A program made the position numbers and the translations under genes. A DNA stretch of 64,000 nt from Chlamydia ibidis 10-1398/6 (lineage in GTDB: Bacteria; Chlamydiota; Chlamydiia; Chlamydiales; Chlamydiaceae): positions 186,001-250,000 of the forward strand of contig NZ_APJW01000003.1 of the NCBI RefSeq assembly GCF_000454725.1. The letters run 5' to 3'. The stretch's first letter is position 1; each line of letters opens with the position of its first letter. Below the pieces are notes generated by a model that saw nothing but the letters and a program-made list of their open reading frames with translations, was not told where the DNA came from and ran no database searches. Positions 38,779-50,706 of this stretch are shown here, in pieces.

Positions 38779-41405
38779 ATGTTAAGTAATACATTGCGTT
38801 CTAATTTTTTAAGATTTTATGCCAACAGAGATCATACCGTAGTCCCGTCCTCTCCCGTTTTCCCTCATAATGACCCTTCCATCCTCTTCACAAATGCCGG
38901 GATGAATCAGTTCAAAAATATCTTTTTGAACAAAGAAACTGTTAGCTACTCACGTGCCACGACTTCACAAAAATGTATTCGTGCTGGGGGCAAACATAAT
39001 GACCTAGAAAATGTTGGTCATACTTCCCGCCATTTAACGTTCTTCGAAATGCTAGGGAATTTCTCTTTTGGAGATTACTTTAAAAAAGAAGCTATAAAAT
39101 TTGCCTGGGAGGCCTCTCTTTCCGTTTTCAATTTCGATCCAGAGTTTATTTACGCAACAGTACATGAACAGGATGAAGAAGCCTTTGCTCTTTGGGAGCA
39201 GTATTTACCCACCGAACGTATTTTTCGATTAAGCGACAAAGACAATTTCTGGAGTATGGCAGATACTGGCCCTTGTGGATATTGTTCTGAATTGTTATTT
39301 GACCGCGGCAAACAATTTGGTCCTGCCAACTCTCCTCTTGAAGACACACAAGGAGAACGTTTTCTTGAATATTGGAATCTCGTATTCATGGAGTTTAATC
39401 GCACTAGCGATGGCTCTCTCCTAGCCTTGCCTAATAAACACGTGGATACTGGTGCTGGGTTAGAGCGTCTGGTTTCTCTTATTTCAGGAACTAGCACTGT
39501 TTTCGAAGCCGATGTTTTACGAACCCTTATTGCGTCTACAGAACAACTTTCGAAAAAAAATATGACCCAAAAAATGAATCAAGTGCTCCTTTTCAAGTAA
39601 TTGCTGATCATATCCGTTCTCTCTCATTTGCAATCGCAGATGGTCTTCTTCCTGGAAACACTGAACGCGGTTATGTTTTAAGAAAAATTTTGCGAAGATC
39701 CGTAAACTACGGAAGACGTTTAGGGTTCACACAACCATTCTTGGCGGAAATTGTACCTACGTTGGTTGACACTATGGGCGAAGCTTATCCTGAATTAAAG
39801 TCTGCACAATCTCAAATCCAAGAAGTTATTACCCTAGAAGAAGAAAGCTTTTTTAGAACTTTGCGACGTGGAGGAAATCTCCTACAACAAGTGCTCAAAA
39901 GCTCCTCCTCATCTTGTCAAATTTCTGGGGAAGATGCTTTCAAATTAAAAGATACTTATGGGCTCCCCATAGATGAAATTTCTCTCTTAGCTAAAGACTA
40001 CGACTACACTGTGGACATGGCAACATTCTACAGATTAGAAGACGAGGCAAAAGAACGATCTAGAAATACTTCAGCAAAAAGTTATCAACCTTCAAATTCA
40101 ATCTCTGACTCCATTATCATTGAAAGTGAATCGGAATTTATTGGTTACAACCAATTTTCTTGCGACACTTTTGTAGAAGCCATTATTCACAATGGCGAAC
40201 AGCAGAATGAGCTATGCGAAGGGCAAGAGGGGTATCTAATTTTAACAACAACACCTTTCTATCCTGAAAAAGGAGGCCAAATAGGTGATAAAGGAGAAAT
40301 TTTTTCTTCGGAAGGAAGTTTCTCAGTTATGAACACAACCAGCCCAAAAGTTGGTTTAATCGTGCACCAAGGCCTCGTAACATCAGGAAAATTAAAAAAA
40401 GCGTCTGCAGTAACTGCACAAATTGATCTTTCTCGACGTACAAAAATTGCCAATAATCATACTGGCTGCCATTTGCTACATAAAGCATTAGAATTAACTC
40501 TTGGCTCCCACATACGTCAAGCTGGTTCTTACGTTGATGATACAAAAATTCGTCTAGATTTCACTCATCCTCGAGCTATATCTAATGAAGATCTTCAAAC
40601 TATTGAATTTTTAGTTAACGAAAAAATACGAGAGAATTCTCCTGTAAACACCAGGGAAGAGTTATATTGTGACATTATGAATTCTCCAGAAATTAAACAG
40701 TTCTTTGGTGATAAGTACAGTGACGTTGTCCGTGTTGTTTCTGCTGGCTTCTCACACGAACTTTGCGGAGGGACTCATGCATCAGCTACTGGGGATTTAG
40801 GTTACTTTCGCATAGTGAAAGAACAGGCTGTTTCAACCGGAATACGCCGTATAGAGGCTGCTACTGGAGAAGAGGCTCAAAAATTAGTAGCTGAAGAAAA
40901 CGACACCTTGAATGCGGTAGCCGCCCTACTACAAACTCCTAAAGATCAAATTCTAAGCAAGCTAAAAAATCTTGTAGATGAAAGAAAGAAACAAACAAAA
41001 CTTATTAATGACCTAGAAAACAAATTAATTAACTCACATCTTAATAATCTAGTTAAACAATGTCAGAAGGTAAATGATATCTTTTATCTAGCGTATCATT
41101 TAGAAAAATCAGAAGCACATTATCTCCAACAATATGCCAACTGCATGCACGAAAAGATATCAAAACGATTGGTTTCTTTGTGGACTACGGAGAAAAGTGA
41201 TAAGTACATAATCTTAGCTAGAATATCTAGTGATCTTAATGCAGAAGGATTACGTGCTCAAGATTTGCTAAAAACGCTGCTGACTCCCTATGGAGGACGT
41301 TGGGGAGGGAAGGATCTTGTAGCACAGGGAAGTGCGCCTACTCTACCTTCTATCGATGTCTTAAATCAAACTTTAGCACAATGGATTTTGACCCAGTTAG
41401 TTTAA
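38779..41405 (+). CDS. alaS: alanyl-tRNA synthetase, reading frame broken at an A8 run
   Basis: Charges tRNA-Ala; essential. The locus has full-length content (about 875 residues) but in two frames. Frame one runs from 38779 to a stop at 39600 with the class II catalytic core, for example [13 protein letters not shown] and GDYFKKEA. Frame two carries [14 protein letters not shown], the [11 protein letters not shown] block, the editing-site [11 protein letters not shown] and [13 protein letters not shown], and the C-terminal oligomerisation region. Eight A (39553-39560) sit at the junction; nine would give [10 protein letters not shown] and join the frames. The total length is one short of a multiple of three. 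Since the gene should be essential, a base miscall or slippage rescue is likely. The end overlaps mfd by 25 bases. Confidence 0.9.
39553..39560 (+). repeat. A8 homopolymer at the alaS frame break
   Basis: Zero-frame codons are tcg aaa aaa aat atg; the downstream alaS frame needs tat gac cca after the run. One extra A, by polymerase slippage or in the true genome, or a -1 ribosomal shift on A AAA AAT, restores the frame. Confidence 0.85.
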
Positions 41406-44400
41406 ATTTTAAATTCCCTATCGAAGTAACAGATTGTGCTCTGCCTTTCCTTATAGAGACAATCCGTTCGGGAGCTCGAGCATTTTTAGCTGCAAAAATT
41501 TTTCATGATCATCAGCGTTCAGTCGTGATGATCACCTCACCAGCTAGAATAGATGACCTTGTAGAGGACATTACGACATTCCTGAGATCATCTCCTTTAG
41601 AGTTCCCGTCATCTGAGATTGATCTTTCCCAGAATCTCGTTAATGTTGACGCTGTAGGGAAACGTGATAAGGTGCTTTATGATCTACAAAGTTATAGTTC
41701 TCAGCCGATATTCTGTGTGACCACATTAAAAGCATTACTAGAGAAAACTCGTTCTCCTAAAGCGACTGTTCAACAACATCTTGAACTTTCTGTGGGAGAT
41801 ACTCTTGACACAGAGACAATGATTTCTTTATGCAAAGATCTAGGATACCGTCATGAAGTATTAGCTATCGAAAAAGGAGATTTTGCTTATCGCGGAGGGA
41901 TTGTAGATATTTTCCCCTTATCCTCTCAAGAACCATACCGTATAGAATTTTGGGGAGAGGAAATCGTATCCATTCGTTCATTTAATCCCTCCGACCAGCT
42001 ATCAACAGGAAAGGTGAAAAAAATTACTGTTTCACCGACTTTACAAAACACTTCCGAACATAATTTTTCACATAGTTTATTAGACTACTTTGAACAACCT
42101 CCGATACTTATTTTCGATAATTTATCAGAATTGGAAGACATTTTTTCCCAAGTTTCTGGGACCCTGTCAGCTCTACCTCATCGCTTTTTCTCCATACAAG
42201 ACCTATTGTCTCGAGCTTTGCACTCAGCAACCCTGTTCTTCGAAGACAAACTCTATCCAAACACAATACAAAAACCATCTTCAATAGTAGATATCGAGGC
42301 ATTTAACCAGGTCATTCAGTGCTCTCGTCTATCTATTCCTTTTGTGTACCCCAATTCCGATATTAGTGAAGATGACAACCCGCTAGTTAGCTTTTTACAC
42401 CGCTTACAAGAGTATAATCGATGCGAGTCGCCTATCAATCTAGCTCTGTACAGCACACAAAATAAAGCTCTACAAGAAGCTAGAACTCTAGTCAGCACCC
42501 TATCAAGCGAATCCTATGAAATCTCTGAAAATATAGGGAACTTATCTTCTAGCTTCGCTCTAATTGAATATGGGTTTTCTGCAATCTCTTTGGGAGAATT
42601 TGCTGATACTAAAATCTTACGTAGACAAAAACAGAGAAACTATTTTTCTATTACCACAGAAGAGGTTTTCGTCCCAATACCTGGGGAAACCGTTGTCCAT
42701 TTACACAATGGAATAGGGAAATTTCTTGGCATAGAAAAAAAACCAAATCATCTTAACATCGAAACAGATTACTTAGTTATTGAGTATGCAGACAAAGCAC
42801 GTTTGTACGTACCTTCCGATCAAGCGTACTTAATTTCTCGATATGTCGGCTCCTCTGATAAGGCTCCCGATTTACACAACTTAAATGGCTCTAAATGGAA
42901 ACGTTCTAGAGATCTAGCTGAGAAATCGCTCGTCCTTTATGCCGAAAAACTCCTACAACTAGAGGCTCAGCGCTCTACCACATCTGCCTTCATTTATCCA
43001 CCTCATGGCCCAGAAGTTATCAAATTTGCAGATAATTTCCCTTATGACGAAACTCCTGATCAACTTAAAGTAATCGACCAAATCTATTCCGATATGATGT
43101 CGGATAAACTGATGGATCGCTTAATTTGCGGAGATGCAGGGTTTGGGAAAACCGAGGTCATCATGCGTGCAGCAGTTAAAGCTGTATGCGACGGGCATAA
43201 ACAAGTTATTGTGATGGTACCTACCACAATATTGGCGAATCAGCATTTTGAAACATTCAAACAAAGGATGGCCGGGTTACCTATCAATATCGCTACCCTC
43301 TCGAGATTTTCTCAAGGGAAAACAATGAAAAAACTATTCGAAGATATTGCTGCAGGTAATATCGACATTCTGATAGGCACACATAAAGTTATTAATAAAA
43401 ACCTAAATTTTAAAAACCCAGGACTACTAATCATCGACGAAGAACAACGATTCGGAGTCAAAGTAAAAGATTTCCTTAAAGAGCGCTATCCGACAATTGA
43501 CTGTCTTACTGTATCGGCAACGCCTATACCTAGAACTCTTTATATGTCCTTATCGGGAGCCCGTGATTTATCTCTTATTACTATGCCTCCCCTGGACCGG
43601 TTACCAGTAAGCACATTTGTCGTTGAACATAACGAAGAAACACTTTCAGGTGCATTACGACATGAATTACTCAGAGGCGGACAGGCATATGTTATCCATA
43701 ACCGCATAGAAAGCATATACCGGCTTGCTGATAATATTCGTCAATTAATCCCCGAAGCACGTATTGCTGTTGCTCATGGACAGATGAGCTCTACAGAACT
43801 GGCATCCATTTTTGATAAATTCAAAAATCAGACAGTTAATATCCTGGTCGCAACAGCGCTGATAGAAAACGGTATTGATATTCCCAATGCAAATACCATT
43901 TTGATAGATCAAGCCGATAAATTTGGTATGGCAGATCTTTATCAAATGAAAGGTCGAGTAGGTAGATGGAATAAGAAAGCTTACTGTTATTTCTTAGTCT
44001 CTCATCTTGATCGCCTATCAGCACAAGCTGCAAAACGCTTAGCAGCCCTAAATAAACAAGAATATGGAGGTGGGATGAAAATAGCCCTCCATGATTTAGA
44101 AATCCGAGGTGCAGGCAATATCTTAGGTACTGACCAATCAGGACATATTACTGCTATTGGTTTTAATTTATATTGCAAGTTACTAAAAAAAACAGTGGCT
44201 GCATTAAAAAATAATTCTTTGCCATCACTATTCCATGATGATGTAAAAATCGAATTTCCCTACAATTCCCGTATTCCTGACGATTATATTGATCAAGCGT
44301 CTATGCGCATCGAATTCTATCAAAAAATAGGAAGCGCAGAGACTACGGATCATCTCCTGGCAATACAAGATGAGATGCGTGATCGTTTCGGGGCTCTCCC

Positions 44401-44632
44401 AGAGGAAGTGTTGTGGTTATTCAGCATAGCTCAAATACGTCTGTTTGCTCTACAACATAATGTCTCTAGCATTAAGGGCACGGCAAACGCACTGTACATA
44501 CAGCAATGCCATGGCAAAGCTGAGCAAATAAAGAAAACGCTTCCATATTCTCTATCTCCGACGCCTGAATTACTAATCACGGAAGTTTTAGAATCCATAA
44601 GGAAAGCTTTTCCGCTGAATATCTCTAAATAA
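41381..44632 (+). CDS. mfd: transcription-repair coupling factor
   Basis: Removes RNA polymerase stalled at DNA damage and recruits UvrA. From the ATG at 41381 ([10 protein letters not shown]) it has 1083 residues. The N-terminal UvrB-like region is followed by the RNA polymerase-interacting domain ([20 protein letters not shown], about 430-450). The translocase has Walker [10 protein letters not shown] near 584-592 and the DEEQ box near 685, then [13 protein letters not shown] and the TRG region ([17 protein letters not shown]). A C-terminal regulatory domain follows. The start lies inside the end of alaS, so expression may be coupled to it. Confidence 0.96.
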   Translation: MDFDPVSLNFKFPIEVTDCALPFLIETIRSGARAFLAAKIFHDHQRSVVMITSPARIDDLVEDITTFLRSSPLEFPSSEIDLSQNLVNVDAVGKRDKVLYDLQSYSSQPIFCVTTLKALLEKTRSPKATVQQHLELSVGDTLDTETMISLCKDLGYRHEVLAIEKGDFAYRGGIVDIFPLSSQEPYRIEFWGEEIVSIRSFNPSDQLSTGKVKKITVSPTLQNTSEHNFSHSLLDYFEQPPILIFDNLSELEDIFSQVSGTLSALPHRFFSIQDLLSRALHSATLFFEDKLYPNTIQKPSSIVDIEAFNQVIQCSRLSIPFVYPNSDISEDDNPLVSFLHRLQEYNRCESPINLALYSTQNKALQEARTLVSTLSSESYEISENIGNLSSSFALIEYGFSAISLGEFADTKILRRQKQRNYFSITTEEVFVPIPGETVVHLHNGIGKFLGIEKKPNHLNIETDYLVIEYADKARLYVPSDQAYLISRYVGSSDKAPDLHNLNGSKWKRSRDLAEKSLVLYAEKLLQLEAQRSTTSAFIYPPHGPEVIKFADNFPYDETPDQLKVIDQIYSDMMSDKLMDRLICGDAGFGKTEVIMRAAVKAVCDGHKQVIVMVPTTILANQHFETFKQRMAGLPINIATLSRFSQGKTMKKLFEDIAAGNIDILIGTHKVINKNLNFKNPGLLIIDEEQRFGVKVKDFLKERYPTIDCLTVSATPIPRTLYMSLSGARDLSLITMPPLDRLPVSTFVVEHNEETLSGALRHELLRGGQAYVIHNRIESIYRLADNIRQLIPEARIAVAHGQMSSTELASIFDKFKNQTVNILVATALIENGIDIPNANTILIDQADKFGMADLYQMKGRVGRWNKKAYCYFLVSHLDRLSAQAAKRLAALNKQEYGGGMKIALHDLEIRGAGNILGTDQSGHITAIGFNLYCKLLKKTVAALKNNSLPSLFHDDVKIEFPYNSRIPDDYIDQASMRIEFYQKIGSAETTDHLLAIQDEMRDRFGALPEEVLWLFSIAQIRLFALQHNVSSIKGTANALYIQQCHGKAEQIKKTLPYSLSPTPELLITEVLESIRKAFPLNISK

Positions 44633-44641
44633 GTAGGGTAT

Positions 44642-45649
44642 ATGTCAACATTTTATGACGTGATAAAACCTAAAACGACACGTCCGCGTCCTCCCATTTG
44701 GTTTTTACGCCAAGTGGGAAGATACATGCCTCAATATCAAGAATTAAGAGGATCTCAATCTCTCAAAGCGTTCTTTCACAATACCGACGGAATTACCGAA
44801 GCTACTTTGTTAGGTCCCACACTGCTTAATGTAGATGCAGCTATTCTTTTTGCTGATATTTTGTCAATTCTTGATGGCTTCAATATTTCTTATGATTTTT
44901 CTCCTGGACCACGAATTAACTTTTCACCAAATAGTCCCTTACATTTCACGGAAAATCCTAAAGAAACCTTCGCCTATCTTCTCGAAGCCATTGCAAATAT
45001 TACTAAAAGAAGTCCTGTCCCTCTCATAGCTTTTGCAGCATCACCTTTTACTCTGATCAGCTACTTACTGGATGGGGGAGCATCGAAAGACTCATCTACA
45101 ACCATGGCTTTCATTTATCAATATCCGGATAAGTTTGAAGAACTTTGCAAAGTAATTATTGAAGCAACTACCGTTTACCTTAAAGAGCAAGTATTTGCCG
45201 GAGCCTCAGCTATTCAACTTTTTGAATCTTCCAGCTTACGTTTGCCTTCTGCTTTGTTTTCACATTATGTTACAAGACCCAATACAAAACTTATTCGTCG
45301 ATTAAAGGAAGAAACCCTCGCTCCCATTAGTTTGTTCTGCCGATGTTATAAGGAAGACTTTTTTGATTTATTTTCAACGGGGGCTGATACTTTACATCCG
45401 GACTATCACACTGATCTTAAGAGTGTATATAGAGCATTAGAAAATCCAGGTTCTTTACAAGGCAACATTGATCCTGCCTTATTTTTACTTCCTCAGGACA
45501 AGTTTTTAAATGAACTTGAAAAATTTATTGCTCCTTTAAAACATAAACCTCTCTATATTCTAAACTCAGGGCATGGAATTTTACCCCAAACTCCTTTAGA
45601 AAATGTTCAAGCGGCAGTATTATGTTTAACCTCAATTTTAACTTTTTAG
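44642..45649 (+). CDS. hemE: uroporphyrinogen decarboxylase
   Basis: Removes four carboxyl groups from uroporphyrinogen III to give coproporphyrinogen III. The 335-residue product has the N-terminal signature PPIWFLRQVGRYMPQYQELR and the second conserved GNIDPALFLLP block. FADILSILDGFNISYDF and the C-terminal SGHGILPQTPLENVQ are also typical. It starts nine bases after the mfd stop and overlaps hemN by 28 bases, so mfd-hemE-hemN-hemG may be one transcript. Confidence 0.96.
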   Translation: MSTFYDVIKPKTTRPRPPIWFLRQVGRYMPQYQELRGSQSLKAFFHNTDGITEATLLGPTLLNVDAAILFADILSILDGFNISYDFSPGPRINFSPNSPLHFTENPKETFAYLLEAIANITKRSPVPLIAFAASPFTLISYLLDGGASKDSSTTMAFIYQYPDKFEELCKVIIEATTVYLKEQVFAGASAIQLFESSSLRLPSALFSHYVTRPNTKLIRRLKEETLAPISLFCRCYKEDFFDLFSTGADTLHPDYHTDLKSVYRALENPGSLQGNIDPALFLLPQDKFLNELEKFIAPLKHKPLYILNSGHGILPQTPLENVQAAVLCLTSILTF

Positions 45650-46998
45650 AGGGACTGCATCAACCAGCTCCGAGATATACTAGCTATCCAACAGCTTTGG
45701 ATTGGGAAACTTCTGACTCTGCTCCTGGATACCTCGCTCTTATGCGATTGAAAGACCTGACGACTCCTTTATCTCTCTATTTTCATATTCCCTTTTGTCA
45801 ATCTATGTGCCTATACTGTGGGTGCTCTGTAGTCCTTAATAGGAGAGAAGACATCGTAGCACACTATATTGATACTCTAATTCAAGAGATGGAGTTAGTA
45901 GTTGCAATAATAGGTGAAAAAAGAAAAATAGCACGGATTCATTTTGGAGGTGGCACCCCTAGTAGATTGTCTCGAACACTGTTTGAAAAACTCTTCCATC
46001 ATATTCATAGATTATTTGATCTCTCTGATGCTGAAGAAATTGCAATAGAATTTGACCCTCGTTCCTTAAGGAACGATGCTGGGAAAGCTGACTTCTTAAA
46101 ATCTTTAGGTTTTAATAGGGTAAGTTTAGGAATACAAGATACACAATATGCAGTTCAGGAAGCAGTAAAGAGGCGCCAAACTCACGAAGAATCTTTACAG
46201 GCGTATACCCTGTTTCGTGAACTGGGCTTTAAAAGCATCAATATTGATCTTATCTACGGTCTTCCCAAGCAAACTAAAAAGACGTTTGCGCAGACAATTG
46301 CTGATATTCTTGCTATGCGTCCCGATAGATTAGCTCTGTTTTCATTTGCCTCAGTACCTTGGATCAAACCTCATCAAAAAGCTATCAAAGCTTCTGATAT
46401 GCCTTCCATGGAAGAAAAATTCGCCATCTACTCCTATTCACGTCATACACTTACAAAATCAGGATATTATGCTATAGGTCTAGATCATTTTTCCCTACCC
46501 CACGATCCTATGAGCATTGCATTTAAAAACAAAACATTGATTCGTAATTTTCAAGGGTATTCTTTACCTCCGGAAGAAGATCTTATTGGTTTTGGTATGA
46601 GTGCGACTAGCTTTATACGTGGAATATATTTACAGAATGATAAACAACTAGCTACTTATCAACAAACCATCTCCTCTGGTTCGTTGGCAACTATTAAAAG
46701 TAAAATTTTGTCAGAAGATGATCGAATAAGAAAATGGGTTATCCACAAACTCATGTGTACTTTTCACGTTTCTAAAGAAGAATTTGCCATAACTTTTGGT
46801 TATAAATTTGATGATTACTTTGCTGATAGTTACGACAGACTCTCCGGCATGGAGCAAACAGGCTTACTCCATAACAGTTCGTCATCAATTGTAGTAACCT
46901 CTCTAGGCGAGCTTTTTGTGCGCGTAATTGCTACAGCATTTGATCAGTACTTCCTAAAAACAGTTTCATCTAATTCTCGGTTTTCTCAATCAATATGA
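45622..46998 (+). CDS. hemN: oxygen-independent coproporphyrinogen III oxidase
   Basis: A radical SAM enzyme that converts coproporphyrinogen III to protoporphyrinogen IX without oxygen. The 458-residue product has HIPFCQSMCLYCGC with the cluster cysteines C59, C63 and C66, and the conserved FGGGTPSRL, EFDPRSL and NIDLIYGLPKQT motifs. Its length and N-terminal YTSYPTA element fit true HemN rather than the shorter HemW-type proteins. It overlaps hemE and hemG. Confidence 0.95.
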   Translation: MFNLNFNFLEGLHQPAPRYTSYPTALDWETSDSAPGYLALMRLKDLTTPLSLYFHIPFCQSMCLYCGCSVVLNRREDIVAHYIDTLIQEMELVVAIIGEKRKIARIHFGGGTPSRLSRTLFEKLFHHIHRLFDLSDAEEIAIEFDPRSLRNDAGKADFLKSLGFNRVSLGIQDTQYAVQEAVKRRQTHEESLQAYTLFRELGFKSINIDLIYGLPKQTKKTFAQTIADILAMRPDRLALFSFASVPWIKPHQKAIKASDMPSMEEKFAIYSYSRHTLTKSGYYAIGLDHFSLPHDPMSIAFKNKTLIRNFQGYSLPPEEDLIGFGMSATSFIRGIYLQNDKQLATYQQTISSGSLATIKSKILSEDDRIRKWVIHKLMCTFHVSKEEFAITFGYKFDDYFADSYDRLSGMEQTGLLHNSSSSIVVTSLGELFVRVIATAFDQYFLKTVSSNSRFSQSI

Positions 46999-48257
46999 AA
47001 CGAGCAATCATCATAGGAGCAGGAATTTCTGGATTAGCCACAGCATGGTGGCTACACAAAAAATTTCCGAATATTGAAATTACTATTTTGGAGAAATCGA
47101 CGAGGGTCGGTGGTCTTATGTATACCCACCTTCACGATAATTTCCATCTTGATTTGGGTCCTAAAGGATTTTTAGTTAAACAAGAGGGGAAATATACTCT
47201 GAAATTAATCAAAGATTTATCTTTAGAGCATCTTCTTATATTTAGCGAGGCAACAGCGAAAAATCGTTTTGTACATTGCAGAGGAAAAACTAAAAAGATT
47301 TCTCCATGGACATTATGCCGTCAAGGCTTACCTCTAGCGATTATAAAAGACTTATTTGCTTCTCGCTATTCTGAAGACAGCTCAGTGAGAGATTTTCTAT
47401 CCCGACACAGCTCGCAGACACTTATTGATAATATTCTCAGCCCATTCGTTACAGCAATTCGTGCTGGTCATAGTGATATTCTATCAGCACATATGGCATT
47501 TCCTGAACTTTCTAGAAGAGAAGCTAAATATGGTTCCTTAATCAGAAGTTTTTTAAAAGAAAAGCCAAGCAAACAACAAACCCCGGGATATTTAGCAACT
47601 CTCAAACCTTATTTTGGAATACTTATAGATACTTTAGCACGTAAGATACCCGCAACATGGAGATTTGATTGCCCAGCGAAAAAAATATTATGTTCTTCTT
47701 CACAAGTACAAGTGTCAAGCTCATCTGAAACTTTTTATGCCGACCTCGCAATATACACAGGGCCTGGGCATCTCTTGCCATCCCTAATAGATATACCAGG
47801 ACTATCGCAAGTTGTTTCTAAAACACATTTATGGGATCTATCTTGCATAACTTTGGGATGGAATAAACATATAAAATTACCGTTTGGATATGGTATGCTA
47901 TTTGCAGATGAGCCACCTTTATTAGGTATTGTCTTTAATTCTCAGGTATTTCCTAAACAATCACCAGGGCAAACCACTTTATCCTTACTAGTAGAAAAGC
48001 GTTGGCATGAACAAGATGCCTATGCTTTCTCTATAGCAACAATAGGGACATTCTTAGGAATTACACAACCACCTGATGTGTTCTCATTATTCTCTCCTGA
48101 AGAAGGCCTTCCTCAGCATCGTGTGGGATTTCTGGCACAACGAAACTCTGTTATGAAAAATCTACCTAAAAATTTGAAAATTTTAGGACAAAACTTTTAT
48201 GGCCCAGGAATAAATAGATGCACGGCAGCAGCATACCAAATGGTTGCTAGTCTCTAG
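46995..48257 (+). CDS. hemG: protoporphyrinogen oxidase, FAD-dependent (HemY type)
   Basis: Oxidises protoporphyrinogen IX to protoporphyrin IX. The 420-residue flavoprotein has GAGISG (8-13) with the following E33 for the FAD ribose, VGGLMYT, LDLGPKGFL, and the C-terminal ILGQNFYGPGINRCTAAAYQMV for the FAD end. It belongs to the HemY family although chlamydial annotation uses hemG. The ATG overlaps the hemN stop. The 3' end overlaps the convergent TPR gene by 11 bases. Confidence 0.93.
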   Translation: MKRAIIIGAGISGLATAWWLHKKFPNIEITILEKSTRVGGLMYTHLHDNFHLDLGPKGFLVKQEGKYTLKLIKDLSLEHLLIFSEATAKNRFVHCRGKTKKISPWTLCRQGLPLAIIKDLFASRYSEDSSVRDFLSRHSSQTLIDNILSPFVTAIRAGHSDILSAHMAFPELSRREAKYGSLIRSFLKEKPSKQQTPGYLATLKPYFGILIDTLARKIPATWRFDCPAKKILCSSSQVQVSSSSETFYADLAIYTGPGHLLPSLIDIPGLSQVVSKTHLWDLSCITLGWNKHIKLPFGYGMLFADEPPLLGIVFNSQVFPKQSPGQTTLSLLVEKRWHEQDAYAFSIATIGTFLGITQPPDVFSLFSPEEGLPQHRVGFLAQRNSVMKNLPKNLKILGQNFYGPGINRCTAAAYQMVASL

Positions 48258-50706
48258 TTAAAAATCTCTCACAAAGTAACAGAGTTTTTGGAAGCATCCT
48301 CCCGAAATACTTATGACGTTCATGAAGGTAAAATAATCTGTGCTCTACATGATCTAATAACAATTGGCACAAAGATTCCTTATCCTGCAGGTATTCATAA
48401 ACATAAGACAAGCCTAGAACATATCTAAATTCCAAAAACATCCTATGACGGACATCAGAAACAAGCCGCATACGAAAACAATTATTGGAGAAATAATCCG
48501 TTTTGACTTCTTCAAATAACATTTTTGCTCTTTTGATATCCCCAAAATCTAAGCAAGCATCAGCTAGATCCAATTTAATCATATAGTAAACATACGTCCA
48601 TGCCACTACATTATCTCTAGATAAAGTAACTTGGGAAAATTCATCTAGAGATTTTACTAACCAAGATATTTTAGAAATGGCGGTTGTTTCTGCACAACTT
48701 TGTAAATAATAAACTAAAGCAGTCAAAGAAGAGGTGGGGAATAGATTGGGAAATTTGTCTAGGTGAATTAGGGCATCTTCCTGACCAGATAAATAATCCT
48801 CCATACTGTACATAAGCAGATAAAGTCTATCCCCGTATAGCCGGGAGTCTAAATCATCAAAATGAGTAGAGGGATAAGGTTCGACTTTTGATTTTGTTAC
48901 TGACCATATTAATCGCAAAATCGATTGAAGAGACGAATGATCTTCTTTGAAGAACTGCGGCAATGCATTTATAGCTGAGGGATCTGTCTTATACAGAGCT
49001 AAATAACAATATCGGATTATATCTTCATAGCTCGAAAATGACAAACAACCCGGTTCAGAATAATAGAGATCATTTTTACGAACATCTAACCACAAGGAAA
49101 ATAATTTACGATAGTCTGATTCATTAATTTCCCTAAGTACGCTAGTTAAGCATTCCTCTTCAACATGGTCTATGATCTCATTAATCAAACATAACACAGG
49201 AGTAGAATAATCTCGTGAACTCCGCACAAACATATCATAAATAAAATCGTGATATATTTGCTCAAGGTCGACATCTACCCCCCCTGCCACACAATTACAA
49301 GATTTCATTACTCTAGACTTATTAATAGATGTGTTTAGGAAAGTTCCCCGAATTCTCTGAATTATTTCTTGGTTAATAAAAGATAACGCGATCTCTTTAG
49401 AAAATTTCTCAAACTCGTTAACCTTGTTTTGCATTCCTAACACTAAATTCAACCCTAAAGCAGCCTCCTCTCTCCCCCAATTTTTATAAGATTTTAAGAA
49501 AAAATCTTCAGCTTCCCTGAGTTTATTTTCGCGACATGCTATGCAACCTAAATATTCATACACCTTACCCAAAGTTGTCCCTAAGTTGATATGAGAATCT
49601 AAAAGCAATAAGAATTTATCTTTAGCTTCTGAGTATGAATGGCTAGCATAATAGTAACATGCTAAGAAAAAATTATACTCCCCGTAATAGTGATGATTTG
49701 GAAGAAATACCCTCTCACCTAAGGACAATAAGTAGTCCATAGTTTGTAAATCTCCGCGATCTTGACATGTTTGTAAAAGGGTGAAATACGCATATTGAGC
49801 TGTTGTAGAGTACAGATATCTTCCCCTATCTATTAGTACTTCAAGTTCACGTATACCTTGATCATAATCCCAAGGAAGTTGGTATAAAGCGTGGGCTAAA
49901 AGGACTGTATCTACCTCAGAAGACCGGTTAACGAGTCCGCCAGCAATTTTATCTACCAACCGATCAATAGAATGTCTGTAATCATCCTCAGCTCGACAAT
50001 ACCTTAGTAACAGGTCTCCGAAATCTACGTTTTCCTCAGAAGATTTTCTTAAATGCAATTCTAAAAAGGTCTTTCTTAAAAAATGAGTTTCTATCTCCGA
50101 GATATCCGGATGAGGGCTACATGTACCGTCTTCTATACTTTCTTGTAAAAGACTATACAATTTTAAAGCTTCGTCATACTTCCCACATTCTTTCGTTAAT
50201 AAAATCTCTTGTTTTCGATCTTCATAACTACTATGTAAAGTCATGTTATATAACTTTAACAATAGCTTATCTTCGAGGTTGTTTACCCAATTTAGGGGGA
50301 TATCTAATTGGGGAATTAAATTTCCTAAAGAAACCTTCTCAGGATTCAACAGCTGCCAAGAAAGCCTGATACTGTTCTTGACATTAGGAGGGATGGTAGC
50401 TACTACTAGTAATCTTTTAATTTCATCTTGGCCAGCTGATTTATCTCCTTTCTTCATGATTTTTCTAGCATATTGTTGGACAAGATGACTAATCGTATCC
50501 CAGTCTCTAGGAGATAATATCAATTTATCCTCTAGAATACGATCTACAAACTCAGAGAACTCTTTATGGCAACAACTTTCAGATTCTAAAATAGCATGCA
50601 TATCAGCACAGAAATGCCCAAAAGGGACGTTCTTAGATAAAGCTGCTGCTACACATAATTGCTGACTAAAGCACAGCAACGATAAAACAATTATAAAAGC
50701 ACGCAT
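48247..50706 (-). CDS. large exported helical-repeat (TPR-like) protein (CT744-like)
   Basis: About 819 residues from the ATG at 50706 (MRAFIIVLSLLCFSQQLCVAAA). This is a clear signal peptide, probably cleaved after VAA. The rest has many TPR-like helical pairs, for example around AYFTLLQTCQDRGDLQTMDYLLSLGE and LGKVYEYLGCIACRENKLREAEDFFLKSY. No enzyme motif is visible. It is probably periplasmic or cell-surface associated and mediates protein contacts; this is inference. It is convergent with hemG and divergent from hctA. Confidence 0.87.
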   Translation of the reverse strand: MRAFIIVLSLLCFSQQLCVAAALSKNVPFGHFCADMHAILESESCCHKEFSEFVDRILEDKLILSPRDWDTISHLVQQYARKIMKKGDKSAGQDEIKRLLVVATIPPNVKNSIRLSWQLLNPEKVSLGNLIPQLDIPLNWVNNLEDKLLLKLYNMTLHSSYEDRKQEILLTKECGKYDEALKLYSLLQESIEDGTCSPHPDISEIETHFLRKTFLELHLRKSSEENVDFGDLLLRYCRAEDDYRHSIDRLVDKIAGGLVNRSSEVDTVLLAHALYQLPWDYDQGIRELEVLIDRGRYLYSTTAQYAYFTLLQTCQDRGDLQTMDYLLSLGERVFLPNHHYYGEYNFFLACYYYASHSYSEAKDKFLLLLDSHINLGTTLGKVYEYLGCIACRENKLREAEDFFLKSYKNWGREEAALGLNLVLGMQNKVNEFEKFSKEIALSFINQEIIQRIRGTFLNTSINKSRVMKSCNCVAGGVDVDLEQIYHDFIYDMFVRSSRDYSTPVLCLINEIIDHVEEECLTSVLREINESDYRKLFSLWLDVRKNDLYYSEPGCLSFSSYEDIIRYCYLALYKTDPSAINALPQFFKEDHSSLQSILRLIWSVTKSKVEPYPSTHFDDLDSRLYGDRLYLLMYSMEDYLSGQEDALIHLDKFPNLFPTSSLTALVYYLQSCAETTAISKISWLVKSLDEFSQVTLSRDNVVAWTYVYYMIKLDLADACLDFGDIKRAKMLFEEVKTDYFSNNCFRMRLVSDVRHRMFLEFRYVLGLSYVYEYLQDKESLCQLLLDHVEHRLFYLHERHKYFGRMLPKTLLLCERFLTRD

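Noticed and set aside
41300-41380. 27-codon N-terminal extension of mfd
   Set aside because: It is the alaS coding region read in another frame; [10 protein letters not shown] at 41381 is the natural start.
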